64,000 nt of DNA from Torymus aiolomorphi (taxonomy: Eukaryota; Arthropoda; Insecta; Hymenoptera; Torymidae), in NCBI GenBank assembly GCA_036365515.1, contig CM070874.1, positions 23,672,209 through 23,736,208 of the forward strand, read 5' to 3'. Below are positions 1 through 10,720 of the stretch, one piece after another. The notes under the pieces are model-generated. The model was not told the origin of the DNA. It was given only the letters and a program-made list of their open reading frames with translations, and did not search any database. The position numbers and the translations under genes are program-made. Each line of letters starts with the position of its first letter. Position 1 is the stretch's first letter.

Positions 1-2
1 GA

Positions 3-623
3 GAGAAGAAAGAGACAGAGGAAGCGGCTAAAACGACCCAGCTTACGGGCGGAAGGACAAGTGACGGAGAATCGAAGCCAGGGACTGTGCAGCCTAAAAT
101 GATAGATGAGCAAATGGTGGAGAGAGAAGCGGCAAGGATCTACACTGCCGTGGTGCAGGGCGGACCTCGGATCCAAGGGGTCCCTGGAAACTCCAGGCCT
201 TCCTATGTACCAGGTCGAGGATTTGGGGGCGAACCGTAGAGTGGGGCTCCGTCTCAGAATCAGGGCCCTGGGGATTGGCGAGCTAGTCCTCTGAAAGACG
301 GGCATTTAGCTGGACCTGGTAAAACCCCGTCTGCAGGAGGAGAGGAGCGGCCATTTATGGTGGTTTGTAACCGCTGTCAAGTAGTGGGTCATACAGTGCG
401 AAATTGTTCAACACGTAGTCAGCCTACCCAGCCTCTACGCGAGTGCTGCCAGAACTGTGACGCACCGAATGGAACCTCAAGATCTGTCCCAACTGTGCGC
501 CATTACGAGCAAAGTTGGGAAACGGGCAGGCTGGGGAACGGGCAGCTTAAATGTGTTTGTTCCCCAGCAAATTTCAGAGGAGTCAGCAAAGACTCGTGGA
601 GACAGAGAAAGTGTAGAGAGTAA
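3..623 (+). pseudogene. gag: Ty3/gypsy gag, C-terminal part with zinc knuckle
   Basis: One frame is open from base 3 to 623 except for a TAG at 237-239. The N-terminal part is charged. Near 369-410 there is a clean CCHC zinc knuckle (CNRCQVVGHTVRNC, C-x2-C-x4-H-x4-C), the nucleic-acid binding motif of retroelement nucleocapsids. A second knuckle directly after (CCQNCDAPN) has lost its His and last Cys, consistent with a frame slip near 460. The 5' part of gag lies outside the window. Downstream the protease, RT and integrase follow in Ty3/gypsy order on the same strand. The internal stop and frame changes mark it as a dead copy. Confidence 0.75.
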
Positions 624-639
624 GGAGAGAGAGAAAAAG

Positions 640-1100
640 GTAGAGGGAGATTTAAGCGTAGAATAAGAGGAGAAGTGAGTCCTATGGAGAAGCAGAGTGA
701 AGCGAAAAAGGAGAGTGGTGAGAAGAAGTGGAGGTTAGTCACAACGAAGACACAAGGGGAAAACGAGACGAGCAAAAGAGAGGAAACGACTAAAGAGGAG
801 AGCGGTGCGCCCAAGGTCAGACAGCCGGAGTTGATTAACCCTGAAGTCCATTTGTCAGTAGACGGATGGAATGAGGAGTCCAGTGACGATGGTTGGCTCG
901 ATCATATCATGGTTGAGCTGGAGAGTGTGAAGATAGAGGAAGAGAAATCGCCCGTTGACTTGTTGCCATTGAAGGTGTTCAGGGGATTGACGTGGAGATG
1001 AGAGAGGAGAATGAAGGAGAGGAAAAGAGAGAAGAAGGGACACCAGATGGCAGTGGAGAAAGGAGCTAGAGGAGGATCCCGATGCAGTCGCAGGATTATG
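640..1100 (+). pseudogene. Ty3/gypsy gag-protease linker, charged region
   Basis: A Lys/Glu-rich stretch (open frame 675-1001) lies between the gag zinc knuckle and the protease. It has no recognisable fold and its frame is broken on both sides. By position it is the linker between nucleocapsid and protease. It is purine-rich, as are the leader and LTR of the same element. Confidence 0.45.
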
Positions 1101-1109
1101 TGGAGAGAA

Positions 1110-1650
1110 TCGAAACTTCATTTTAATGAAGCTCGGTGGGCAAGTTTTTAAAGCCTTGTTCGACCCGGGGGCGATGTTATCGTTAGTTGGACCCAGCGTA
1201 GCAGAGCAGTTCGAGAATCGTTTAGGAGTTAGCACCACGGCAGTACGCAACGTCACTAGTGAAATCACCAAGGTCATGGGCGTACTTAACGTTATGTTGG
1301 AAATCGATCATCATGCTGTGTTGTTATCGATGAAGACTTCACAATATGGACTAGGAAATCCTCCTAGGGATGGATTTCTGTAAGCTGTTCAACGTGGATT
1401 CGCAGCTCGGGAGAGGGATGTGGAGAGTGAGAAAGGGGCGTTGGAGACCTTTTGCCAACATGGGCGAGGAGAAAATCGCCATCATTCATGCTGAGTGTGC
1501 AGGAATTTCTGAGTTGGAGGAAGACAAAAGGGAGAAAGTGGAGAGATTGGTGGACCGTCTGCTAATTTATCCAGCGGGAGAGCGGAAAAATGGGGTGACA
1601 ACTCTGACAGAGCATACTAGAGACGTGCAAGGATTGAAACCATTTCGAAA
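1110..1650 (+). pseudogene. Ty3/gypsy retropepsin and protease-RT junction
   Basis: Frame 1126-1383 carries a retropepsin-like core: VFKALFDPGAMLSLV is the flap-strand motif in which the canonical D-S/T-G reads D-P-G, which should impair catalysis. The overlapping frame 1370-1678 starts with MDFCKLFNVDSQLG, matching the G-x-D-F-x-x-x-F end of gypsy proteases, so a frameshift falls near 1370. The remainder leads into the RT N-terminus (TLTEHTRDV). It belongs to the same decayed pol as the RT and IN downstream. Confidence 0.65.
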
Positions 1651-2948
1651 GTGGAGCGGATGTTTAATGAGGGAATAATCGAGAGGTCGGCCAGCGACTA
1701 TAGTAGTGCTTCTGTGATGGTCAAAAATTCCGACGGCACGTATCGGTTCTGTGTGGACTATCGAGACTTGAATAAGGTGACACGCCGGGATGCGTACCCC
1801 ATTCAGAATATAAATACGATTTTAGATAAGTTGAGACGAGCGAAGTATCTAACGAAAATTGATCTCAAGCATACCTACCATCAGATCCCTTTGGAGAAGG
1901 TGAGTAGAAAATATGCGGCCTTTTCTTTGCCGAGATCGTGTTTGTTGCAGTTTAGACGGATGTCTTTCGGATTGATGAACGCGCCAAGTACATTTCAGCG
2001 ACTGATTGATTCCTTATTTGGTCCAGAGATGCAACCGAATGTCTTCGGTTACCTTGACGACATAATCATCGCCACGGAGTCGTTCGAGGATCACCTTTAC
2101 TGGATTGAGGTAGTGTTGAAAGACTTAGTGGGAGCTGGATTGGAGGTTAATCGGAAGAAGTGTGAATTCTGCTGCTCGAAAGTGTCGTACCTGGTTTTTC
2201 TGTTCGTTCGCAAAGGTTTGAGACCAGATCTAGAGAAGGTGGCGCCAGTGAAGGTGGCTCCGCTCCGAAGAATGTGAGGCAAGTACACCGGTTCTTAGGG
2301 ATGCTGGAGTGGTACTTCCAGTTCATTGAGAATGAATCGGGAATAAAAATTCCCTTGGTGAAGATGTTGAGGAAAGGGAGAGAGTGCAGTTGCGGAGAAG
2401 AGCAGGAAGAGGCCTTTGAGCAGTTAAAAAGAGCGCTTGCTTCGGCGCCAGTCCTGACAAGATCGGATTTCAGCAAGCCATTCAAGGTGCAGTATGACCC
2501 TAGTGGATATGCGTTAGGAGTGGTCCTAACTCGGGAAAGTGAAGACGGAGAATATCCTATTGTGTACGTTAGTCGAGTGTTGACTCCTGCCGAAAAGTAT
2601 TATACGACGACCGAGAAAGACTGCCTGGCCATGGTGTGGGCAATTAAAAAGCTGAGACCGTATTTGGAGGGTTACAAGTTCACTGTGGTAACGGATCATA
2701 GCGCTCTGCGGTGGCTGTGCAACCACAACGAGCCAACCGAGAGGTTGGCGCGCTGGGTCTTACAGCTCGAGCAATGGGATTTCGACATTGTGCATCGCAA
2801 AGGAACCCTACACCAGGTGCCCGATGCACTTTCAAGAGCCCAGGAGTCGGAGGAGGTAGAGATTGCCGGGTTTGGGGAGATTAAGGACCCGTGGTACTTA
2901 AGAATGCTCGAGGAAGTGGAAAAATTCCCGGCTAAATTTCAGCAGTGA
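1651..2948 (+). pseudogene. pol: Ty3/gypsy reverse transcriptase and RNase H
   Basis: The RT domain is in frame 1651-2277: FCVDYRDLN, KIDLKHTYHQIPL, FGLMNAPSTFQR and the catalytic YLDD box at 2050-2061. A frameshift near 2274 leads into frame 2274-2948, which carries the RT thumb (FLGMLEWYFQFI) and a Ty3-type RNase H: VQYDPSGYALG (first Asp kept), TTEKDCLAMVWAI, VVTDHSALRWL, then WDFDIVHRKGTLHQVPDALSRA. These are textbook Ty3/gypsy motifs in order. Key catalytic residues survive but the frame is broken twice. The frame ends in TGA at 2946 before the integrase. Confidence 0.9.
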
Positions 2949-2951
2949 AAA

Positions 2952-4161
2952 GTGGAGGAAGGATACCTGAATAGGTACCGAGCGGACCCGTTGATGGATC
3001 CAGTGGAGCATCAAGAAAAGAAGTGGAGATCGATAGTACCCGTGGAGTATCGAGAGAGAGTGATGGAGGACGCTCATTGGGCTCCATCGTCCGGTCATTT
3101 GGGCATAGAAAAGACATATGATCGTGTTGTTAGAAGTATTATTGGAAAGGGGTATACCATGACGTGTATATGTTTGTGCGAGAATGTGAGCGCTGTCAGA
3201 AGTATAAAGGATTACAGACGGGTCCTCAAGATCTTATGGGGACCCGAATAGTAGAGAGATCGTGGGCCGTAGTTGCGGTAAACACGATGGAATTCCCACC
3301 GAGTAAGAGCCAGTACCGCTATCTACTGGTCTTCCAAGACTTATTCACTCGTTGGATTGAGGTGAAACCTGTCCGCAAGGCTGATGGGAAGTCAGTGTCG
3401 AGAGCCGTGAAGGAGCTGATTTTATTCCGGTGGGAGATCCCTGACTATCTACTTAGTGATAATGGCAAAGAGTTCGATAATGAGTTCGTAAAAACAATGC
3501 TGGAGGAATATGGGGTGAAACATGTGACCACACCACCCTACCACCCGCAGGCGAACCCGGTAGAACGTAGCAATCGTACCTTAAAAGCAATGATTTCCGC
3601 TTTCGTGGACTCCGATCACCGCAAATGGGACCAACATATTCATGAGTTTAGGCACGCCGTAAATACTGCGGTACAGGCCACGACGAAGGCTTCACCAGCT
3701 TTCCTTAATTTTGGTCGACACTCATGACCAGTCAAGAGGACACCTACGATGCGAAGTGGAGAGCGAGAAGTTAGTGGAGAAGATAGATACGGGAGTATAG
3801 GTGGATCGTATGAAGCGTTTGGACGCGTTGAGAGACCTGGTGAGTGGTCACATCGACGAGACCCAGGAGGTGCAAAAAAAGCACTATGATAAGGGAAGAA
3901 AGGATGTGCAGTTCTCAGTAGGTGATAGCGTGATGAGAAAAACGCACTGTTTATCCGACGCCGCGAAGAAATTTAACGCCAAACTAGCATTATAGCGAAG
4001 TATAAGGGTCCGTACGAGGTGATCGAGATTCTTTCCCCCACGGTTTACGTACTCGGTCAAGGAAAATACCAAATCGGCGGCTGGCGAAAGTGCATGTTTC
4101 TGAACATAAGCATTATATACCGACGAGAGCTGCTGAGATCTCAGCGAGGCTCAAAGACTAA
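2952..4161 (+). pseudogene. Ty3/gypsy integrase
   Basis: The N-terminal HHCC zinc-binding region is in frame 2952-3251 (DAHWAPSSGHLG) with CERCQKYK displaced into frame 3164-3727 by a frameshift. The DDE core follows: LVFQDLFTRW (D), LLSDNGKEFDN (D) and ANPVERSNRTLKAM (E). Frame 3801-3995 gives KHYDKGRKDVQFSVGDSV. After another shift a GPYEV motif (near 4010-4025, the GPY/F module) is followed by a TAA at 4159-4161. Integrase inserts the cDNA copy into the chromosome. All three catalytic positions are visible, but at least three frame breaks make it non-functional. Confidence 0.85.
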
Positions 4162-4587
4162 TTTTCTTTTTGTTTGTTGGATGAGTTAGTTGAGTAAAGA
4201 GAGAGGATTGAGCGGATTGCGGAAAGAGAGAGAAAGAGCGCAGTTAAGAAGCCGGGGTTAATAGAGGAAAGTGGTGAGGTCACCAACACCACTGTGGAGA
4301 GAGAGAGAGAGAGAGCAGAGGAATTTGGAGAGAGCAGAGAGTTTCGGAAGACTACCCTGATCACCCAATCCGGGACGTGAGATAAAAGTGGAGATCCGAG
4401 GCCAAGTGGCAACAGGAAGCGAGGGAAGCGGATTCCCTGGTAAGTTATTTAACTAGTTACTTTTTTGTTCGGCCTGGTATGCTATGGGAGAGAGAGGAAA
4501 GGGGGTGGGGGCACAGTGCCTCTAAAATTGTTAAGAGCGGAATCTCGAGGGGTATTCCGTCTTAGGCGGCGGGGGGGGGGGAGAGTT
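4162..4587 (+). other. Ty3/gypsy 3' untranslated region with polypurine tract
   Basis: Non-coding and purine-rich. A G-run at about 4571-4581 followed by GAGAG ends just before TGTAAC at 4588. This fits the polypurine tract that primes plus-strand DNA synthesis next to the 3' LTR. Confidence 0.55.
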
Positions 4588-5013
4588 TGTAACGTTGTAA
4601 TTTAACTCCTCGCTTCCTTTTCTCTCTCGACTCCTGTCGGCCGGACAATTATTGATACCTAGGCCGAATTACTAATGGGGCCTTTTTCCCTTTATGATGT
4701 TGTTATTGCATGCGTTTTTTCCCGGTATATGAGCAGCGAGACTTTGGTTGGATGTGGATGTGGTATGGCTGTTGTGAGCTGGTCACGGGTAAGTATTTAA
4801 GTAGAGTGGTGACGAAGAGAGAGCGAGCAGCGCGTTCAAAATTTGCGCGTTCTCATGCAGCCGTCGCGTCGAGCGAGGTGGTGGCAGCACCTCGCAGGTG
4901 ACGGCAGAACGGAGGTACGGCAGCATCGAGCAGGCAGGCGACGGTTGCTACGGTGACGAGGGTTGTTTGAGAGTTGCCGGCGTGTCGCGAAAAAGTTAGT
5001 TCGTATAGAACGA

Positions 5014-5076
<63 letters not shown>

Positions 5077-6257
5077 TATCAGCGAGAAGTTTTGAACGTG
5101 CGTAAATGAAGAAGGAGCATTACCGAGGAAAGAGAGGCAACGAGAGGAGGGATGAGCAGAGAGTAGTGACGCGTGAGGAGTAATAAGAGAGAGAAAGCGT
5201 ACTGGGAGAATGGGCGAAGGAGCCTTTGAAGTCCCGGACAACAGCGAGGAGACATCGCGGCGACGAGGACAGCTGCTTCGGGAAGACGGCACAAGATGGG
5301 TGTTCGGCGAAATAGTGCGCGAGCGATGATCGCTTACGCATTAAGGACCAGAGTGTGAGAGAGAGAGAGAGAATTGTGCGCGGTGAAGTGGAGAGAGAGA
5401 AAGACGGGAGTGGCGACGTGTCGCGTCGCGAGGGAGTTCGTTGCGTTCGGCATGAGCGTGGGATAGAGATTTTCGTGTAGCCTTGTGCGCGGCGATTTTG
5501 GAGAGAGAGAGAGAGATCGGTACGCGTGGCGATTCTTGGAATTGCACCGCGGCAGTTTTCGACTTTCGCGCGAGTGTTACGCGGCCTCGCACACGACGTC
5601 AGTGTAAAGAGAGAGAGTGTTAGAGAGAGAGGCGTGTGCGGTGATTCTTCGAATCGCGCCACGATAGTTTCTTGACATCGCGAAGAACTCGTGGAGGATC
5701 GTGTATGGCGACCGTGGAGAGATAGACAGAGAGAGAGAGAGAGAGAGAGAGGGACAGAGAGATCAGATAGAGAACAACGAACAGCATAGCGACGATTCCG
5801 GTCGCGCGAAAGCGTGCTTGCGGCGGCGCTTTTCGGCAGTTGGAGAGAGTGAGTGCGAGGGAGTTAGTGTTGCGAATAGAGAGTAAGAGTGAGAGTGAAT
5901 GAGCCTTAGCGAACTGTAGTTAGGGTTTTAGTTGAATAAACTGAGAATTAGTTTGAATTATTGTTTGAGTACTTATTTTGCGCAATTACCCTTCCCAAAC
6001 TTTTCGGCATCGTAGCTTGCCGAGGTAAACGACGTCACAGCGGAATCTCCTTTTGGACGGTAAGTGTGTCGAGAGAAAGCGAGGAGAAGAGAGAGAAGGT
6101 CAATAATTACTTTATTTGCGGGTGTTCGGGCTCAGCGTTCATCGCCTAAGTACACCGTCGCAAATGATAATTCGCAATATTAATTAAGCGGCAAGCACCA
6201 GCGTCAGCGCACCATTAAAGAGACGGAAAAAAGGGAACGAATTGCGATCTAAAGCGT
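4588..6257 (+). repeat. Probable 3' LTR of the Ty3/gypsy element
   Basis: Starts TGTAACG after the polypurine tract. The best inverted-match end is CGTTAC at about 6251-6256, so the right boundary is provisional. It is strongly GA-rich, with a pure (AG)n run at 5018-5071 and further short GAGAG runs, and carries AATAAA near 5935 as a plausible polyadenylation signal. It resembles in layout the TGTAAC...GTTACA LTR at 61658-62873. Short ORFs on both strands inside are low-complexity by-products. No 5' LTR is in the window to test identity. Confidence 0.5.
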
Positions 6258-6322
6258 TACTTACTTTGTAGCGGTTGCAGTTGGCTCGCTCAAATGGCAG
6301 AAGGATAGGATCGTGGAAATAA

Positions 6323-6935
6323 AGTAACACTCCAAAAATGCAATTATGTGATGTTTATTAATTGCATTAAATTACATTATACTGTTACATACTGATCGTA
6401 ATCGAGATATAATATCAACAATTACTCGCGAGACTATAATCAGAGAAGTTTGATAAAAGTTACAAAGTTAATTCCGCTCGAAAATATTCTAAGTCAGAAT
6501 TTACAAGAGTTGAAAATATTCTAAGTCCGAATACAATATAAATTAGACGAAATTATTATAAGTCTACGATTACAAATTAAATATGCGTCCGACAAGGGCT
6601 TCGCCCTTCAAAGGAAAAAAGAAAGAAAGCTTCTGCCTCGAGTGGAGGCTCGAGGCTGCTTTTATACCCGTGCTTCTATCTAGAGCAGATACAAAGGGAG
6701 GGGTTTTTTGATATATCATCTTTGCATGGGGTGGCAAAGGTTCGGGTGGGGGATAAGGCGACTCCACGCAAGGAGGGTGCCTTGATCCTGGAGTAGAGTA
6801 AGGTTAGGGAAATAGATCCTGCAACTACTGGTATCAATCAATTTACCGCGGATGTAGATGCCTCCCGTGGGAAACATCCTGACTGTAGGTAACATACGTA
6901 CAGTCAGTCGTGCTCGACGTGACACTTGCGTTACT
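6323..6935 (-). repeat. Solitary or terminal LTR, gypsy/errantivirus-like
   Basis: Bounded by AGTAAC and GTTACT inverted termini. On the minus strand it has a TATAAAA box (plus 6660-6666) about 270 nt from the start and AATAAA (plus 6354-6359) shortly before the end, the U3-R-U5 order of an LTR. AGT...ACT termini are typical of errantivirus-group LTRs. No matching flanking duplication is visible (ATAA on the left, ACAC on the right), so it may be a recombinant remnant or the 3' LTR of a decayed element lying to the right. Confidence 0.5.
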
Positions 6936-7560
6936 ACACCAGCATATATTATCTGTTCTATAGGTCTTCTTTCTTTAATTTGCTTTAATTCATTTTTAGC
7001 TCTATCAAGAAGTTCTTGTAGTAAAATATTTTTATCTCTCATTTTATTTACTAAATTTTTGTATAATATAAGATTTGTTTGTAAATTTGCGTAGTCACCC
7101 TCTTCTTTTCCTACAATCGTTAAATTTAGTCTTACGAAATTTATTTGAGCAATAATTTGTCTTGCTGTATTGTTCAACACGTTTTCACTATGTTTTGAGG
7201 TTGGATGGCACTATCCGGCGGACAGATAACTTGTACGTTAGCCAAATATTTTCCATTCAAATCTGATCTATAATACACATCTTCACAAAGAATACAAACT
7301 ACGCAACTAAATATTTTTCCTGGATGTTTCTTAATACATTTTATTTCACCAGAAACTGGTGGAAGATCCTTGTCATACTATATTAACCTACACACACTTT
7401 CATTAACATTTTATTCGCTCTGTTGTACGCTAGTATTATTTCTATTAAATTTAGTTGCTTCATAAAGAGGCGGTCGGAATGTTGGAGCGATTTGTATTTC
7501 GTGCGCGTTCCCGTTTTTTTATGACGAATAGGTAGTAACGAGCACTGTGAACTGTGCAAA
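6936..7560 (-). pseudogene. Unrecognised decayed coding region
   Basis: On the minus strand two neighbouring frames read as real protein. One (about 7520-7195) contains PTFRPPLYEATKFNRNN, then a Cys-rich part HPGKIFSCVVCILCEDVYY, broken by two stops. The other (7180-6936) contains a helical, probably coiled-coil stretch (LVNKMRDKNILLQELLDRA) and runs into the adjacent LTR. I do not recognise the family. It could be the 3' end of an env or accessory gene of the retroelement owning the LTR, or a fragment of an endogenous DNA virus. Composition and the frame slip argue for a former gene, not chance. Confidence 0.35.
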
Positions 7561-8628
7561 TGCAGGTAAACAAATTACGGGAAGCTTACTTTTTTTGTAA
7601 AAAAATAAGTCAGTTGTGAAAAATAAGAAAAAACCTTTTGCTCACAAACTATTTTTCGTAGAGAGATGAAAACTACGTGAATCGATTGCAATTTAATTGC
7701 CGGTTATGGCGATATTTTCAAATTTCCGATATTCGTCATATTTATATAGCAATTAATTTATTTTTGTATTAATCGCCACGGCGCAAACGCATTTCACCTC
7801 CTTCCATATACCGCGTTCCAAGTTATAAAACGTCAGTGAACGCGATCTATACATATATATAATTTTTAGTGCATAACTGTTTTTTCTGGGACATGAACAT
7901 TATTTCCGCCACGTCCCAGAAATCGAGATGTTATAATAAATGACATTAAATAATTCATAATTATTAATTTATCATTTGCACAAAATTCGAATCAATAATT
8001 GATCATTTCTTTTTAATATAATTTTCAGGTATACTACTGGCTGGAATTCGATGTTATCTACTTCACTGTGCTTTTTTACACACTGAATCTCCCACATCAT
8101 CATTATCTCAATCAGCTTCAGACAATTTACCAGCTATGCAAATGACATCAAATCTGTAATTGTCAATATTTATTTGTACATCAATTTTGTGATTGGTTAA
8201 AGCCTAATTTTTCCCAATGCCATTGTACGTTATAAATACTAATATTTTTTATGATTGTAGCAACGTAAATTAAAATATTTGAAAATTTATGCTTTTTTAT
8301 TTGATATTGATTTACACTATATTACTTTATTACTATATTGAAATTACTGTCATAAACAAGCTTAAGGGAACACATAGTACCAGAATATTTATTCCAAATA
8401 TATAAGGACATTTCTTTTTCATACTCAGGGAGGAAAAAGAGTTACAGAAATAATGAAAATGTATTTTATCTTTTAAACTATCTTCCTTATAATCTCATGA
8501 TAGTTCACTTTGACTTCACCGTAAATTGTAGATCCGACAAATTGATAGGCTTTGATGAAAATGCTGGTATTTCATGTGACTTTGGACTGATGAGTTGTGG
8601 CAAAATATTTTACTCAAATACTACACTA
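7561..8628. other. AT-rich intergenic, nothing recognised
   Basis: No long reading frame, repeat pair or RNA-like structure was recognised. It is rich in A/T runs and short palindromic TATATA stretches. Confidence 0.5.
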
Positions 8629-9304
8629 CTGAAAAATCTAACGTGAGCACTCGCATGAGATCTCACGTCAAAATCTCACCTGACCAAAATCTTCTAAGTT
8701 TTGACGACACTTCAGAAGAAAACTATTCCGAATAACTCCTTGAAATAAGGTTTCTCTTGAAAAATTCTTTGATAAAAATATATTATTATAAATTAAGGAT
8801 ATAACTGTAATTAAATAATAAGGACATATAACATATCTGTAACATTGGAATAAGATTATAAGATCATTAATTATATTATACTTAATGTGGAGAAAGAAGA
8901 AACGATGTTCAACGAGTCTCGTGCTTGCGCTTCTCCACACCGACCCGCGATAAGATAATCACACGAGGCCGGTACCCAGCACGCCCACGTGTACTCGATA
9001 TTAGCAGGTACAGTTACCAAGAACAGTTGCGAGGAAGACGGTGACAGCGTGAGGAGGCGACGCCTTCGCGATGATGTCCTCGTTGACAAAACTCACACAG
9101 AAAAAACGGGGCACGCTTGTAAACAGTGTTGTCCTCGCGACGCAAGAGTGTGATCCTTTCCACAAGGAAAGGATGTATAGTAATAAAGTCTTAAACTTAT
9201 TTCAAGGAGTTATTCAGAATAGTTCTTTTCTGAAGTATCATAAAAACTTAAAAGATTTTGGTCAGGTGAGATTTTGACGTGAGTTCTAACGTGAGATTTT
9301 TCAG
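8629..9304. mobile_element. Non-autonomous TIR element (TA target duplication)
   Basis: Imperfect inverted arms of about 120 bp begin CTGAAAAATCT (8629) and end AGATTTTTCAG (9304). They are flanked by TA at 8627-8628 and 9305-9306. Both arms contain TCACGTCAAAATCTCACCTGACC or its complement. The 676-bp size, TA duplication and lack of a transposase frame fit a Tc1/mariner-superfamily MITE. The GC-richer core (8880-9130) contains a segment resembling sequence near 52500 (shared ARDSLNIVSSFS in translation), so the core may have captured other repeat DNA. Confidence 0.7.
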
Positions 9305-9886
9305 TAAGGTATATACATAAATATGTTGTTGTTACGTGAGGGCCAACATGAAGATGGTATTCACGAAACTGCGCTATCTCATACCAAAAAGCACTAAATG
9401 GACGTCGCTCTAGGGGCATCTGTCATTCCCGCCGATTCTTGTACGTCTCCGTACAGGTACTTCGGTCTAGTATTTTCATAAATACTAGACTATATGAGAG
9501 TTTTATATGAAGCTCAATCGGGGATAGAAATAAGAGGAACTCGTAACATTAGAATAAGTTTAATTTCTGTTCATTGTGTCACTATAATCATGCCCTAATA
9601 CCTCCTTTTAAAACCCGAAACATGTACCTATATGTTTATATATGTATATGCAAATCCGTGGGTGTTAGTATTGGAACGAAATTATACAGTAAATATACTT
9701 TTTGTTATGCTGACCCCTTACGTCTAATTTGTTAATATTATTATCTATAATTTTATTCTCTAACAATAGTAAGGGTAACTAGCCCTCTTCCATCCACAGT
9801 TAATTTTTTTTATTGCTATTCTAATTGTTTTCCTTCCTGAGAAGGCCCCCGAACAGGTATATTATCAAAATGTAGATATATATAGG

Positions 9887-9893
<7 letters not shown>
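9305..9893. other. Intergenic with one perfect hairpin
   Basis: No gene seen. At 9465-9490 an 11-bp perfect stem (GTCTAGTATTT) with a 4-nt loop could form a hairpin. The rest is unremarkable AT-rich DNA. Confidence 0.5.

Positions 9894-9922
<29 letters not shown>
9894..9922. repeat. (TA)n microsatellite
   Basis: Pure TA run immediately outside the CTAG end of the Helitron. Helitrons insert at A-T dinucleotides, so a TA tract is a natural target. Confidence 0.8.
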
Positions 9923-9923
<1 letters not shown>

Positions 9924-10720
9924 TAGTGGGGCTTCGCCCCCTGGTCACTCCGCTCGCCAACCTCATTAAAAAAATTATAATGCTTTTTATATATAAATTT
10001 ATATTCAGAGAATAAATCTATAAATATATTTTCTATAACAAGTTTTGATAACGTTTTAATAAACTTCATAGCAAACGTAATTTATAATCCATTTATCAGG
10101 AGTAAAAAACGGATTAATTATCCCTTTTCCAATATTTAATAAAAATGCCGCAAAATTTTTATTTTATTTACGAATATTTACTTTTAAATTATAAATATTA
10201 AATAATGGCCAAAGGTATGAACTTTTGATAGTTTCTTCTATAATAGTATTTCTAAATTAACTTTTAACTACTGGTCAAATTTGTCGAAAATATTCACCTA
10301 AAACAATTAACTATCCTCCAAAAGGTCTATCCTTGCAAGTGACATCTAAAGTGTTATCAGTAATTTGTAATGCTTTTTCCGGAATCATTGAAGCTTCATC
10401 CCAAATTATAATGTCTGTTTCTCTCAATTTTTTTTTATCAGAATCTAATTTTACAAATGTTTTTCACTATTACTTAAATCTAAAGGTAATGCGTAATTTA
10501 AGTTTCCTTTGTTAAAGTTTGAAGGTTCCTTGACTGTTAACATAAGCCTTACCCTGGGGATCCACCTTTTTAATATTCTATTTATATCCTTTTTAATGTT
10601 TTCCGAAGTAATTGCTTCTGACTATACATTTATAACCGTCTATCTAAAATAGAACGTCATACGGTCCAAAATATTATGTTTCCTTTGTTAAAGTTTGAAG
10701 GTTCCTTGACTTAAGGCGGC
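9923..10720 (-). mobile_element. Helitron 3' end and helicase remnant
   Basis: On the minus strand a Pif1-type helicase fragment is readable around 10480-10240: DIIIWDEASMIPEKALQITD (Walker B/DEAS motif), then CKDRPFGG, then LIVLGEYFRQI (motif III region, GDFRQ decayed to GEYFRQ). The frame has stops. Downstream on the same strand the sequence ends with GGGGC-GAA-GCCCC (hairpin), then CTAG at 9926-9923, followed by T. A short hairpin just before CTRR inserted between A and T is the diagnostic 3' end of Helitrons. Rolling-circle Rep motifs were not found, so only the 3' portion is recognisable. Confidence 0.7.

Noticed and set aside
106..294. 62-codon ORF at the window start
   Set aside because: A different frame from the gag frame that carries the zinc knuckle.
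5120..5886. ORFs across the Ty3 LTR
   Set aside because: GA/TC low-complexity frames within a non-coding LTR.
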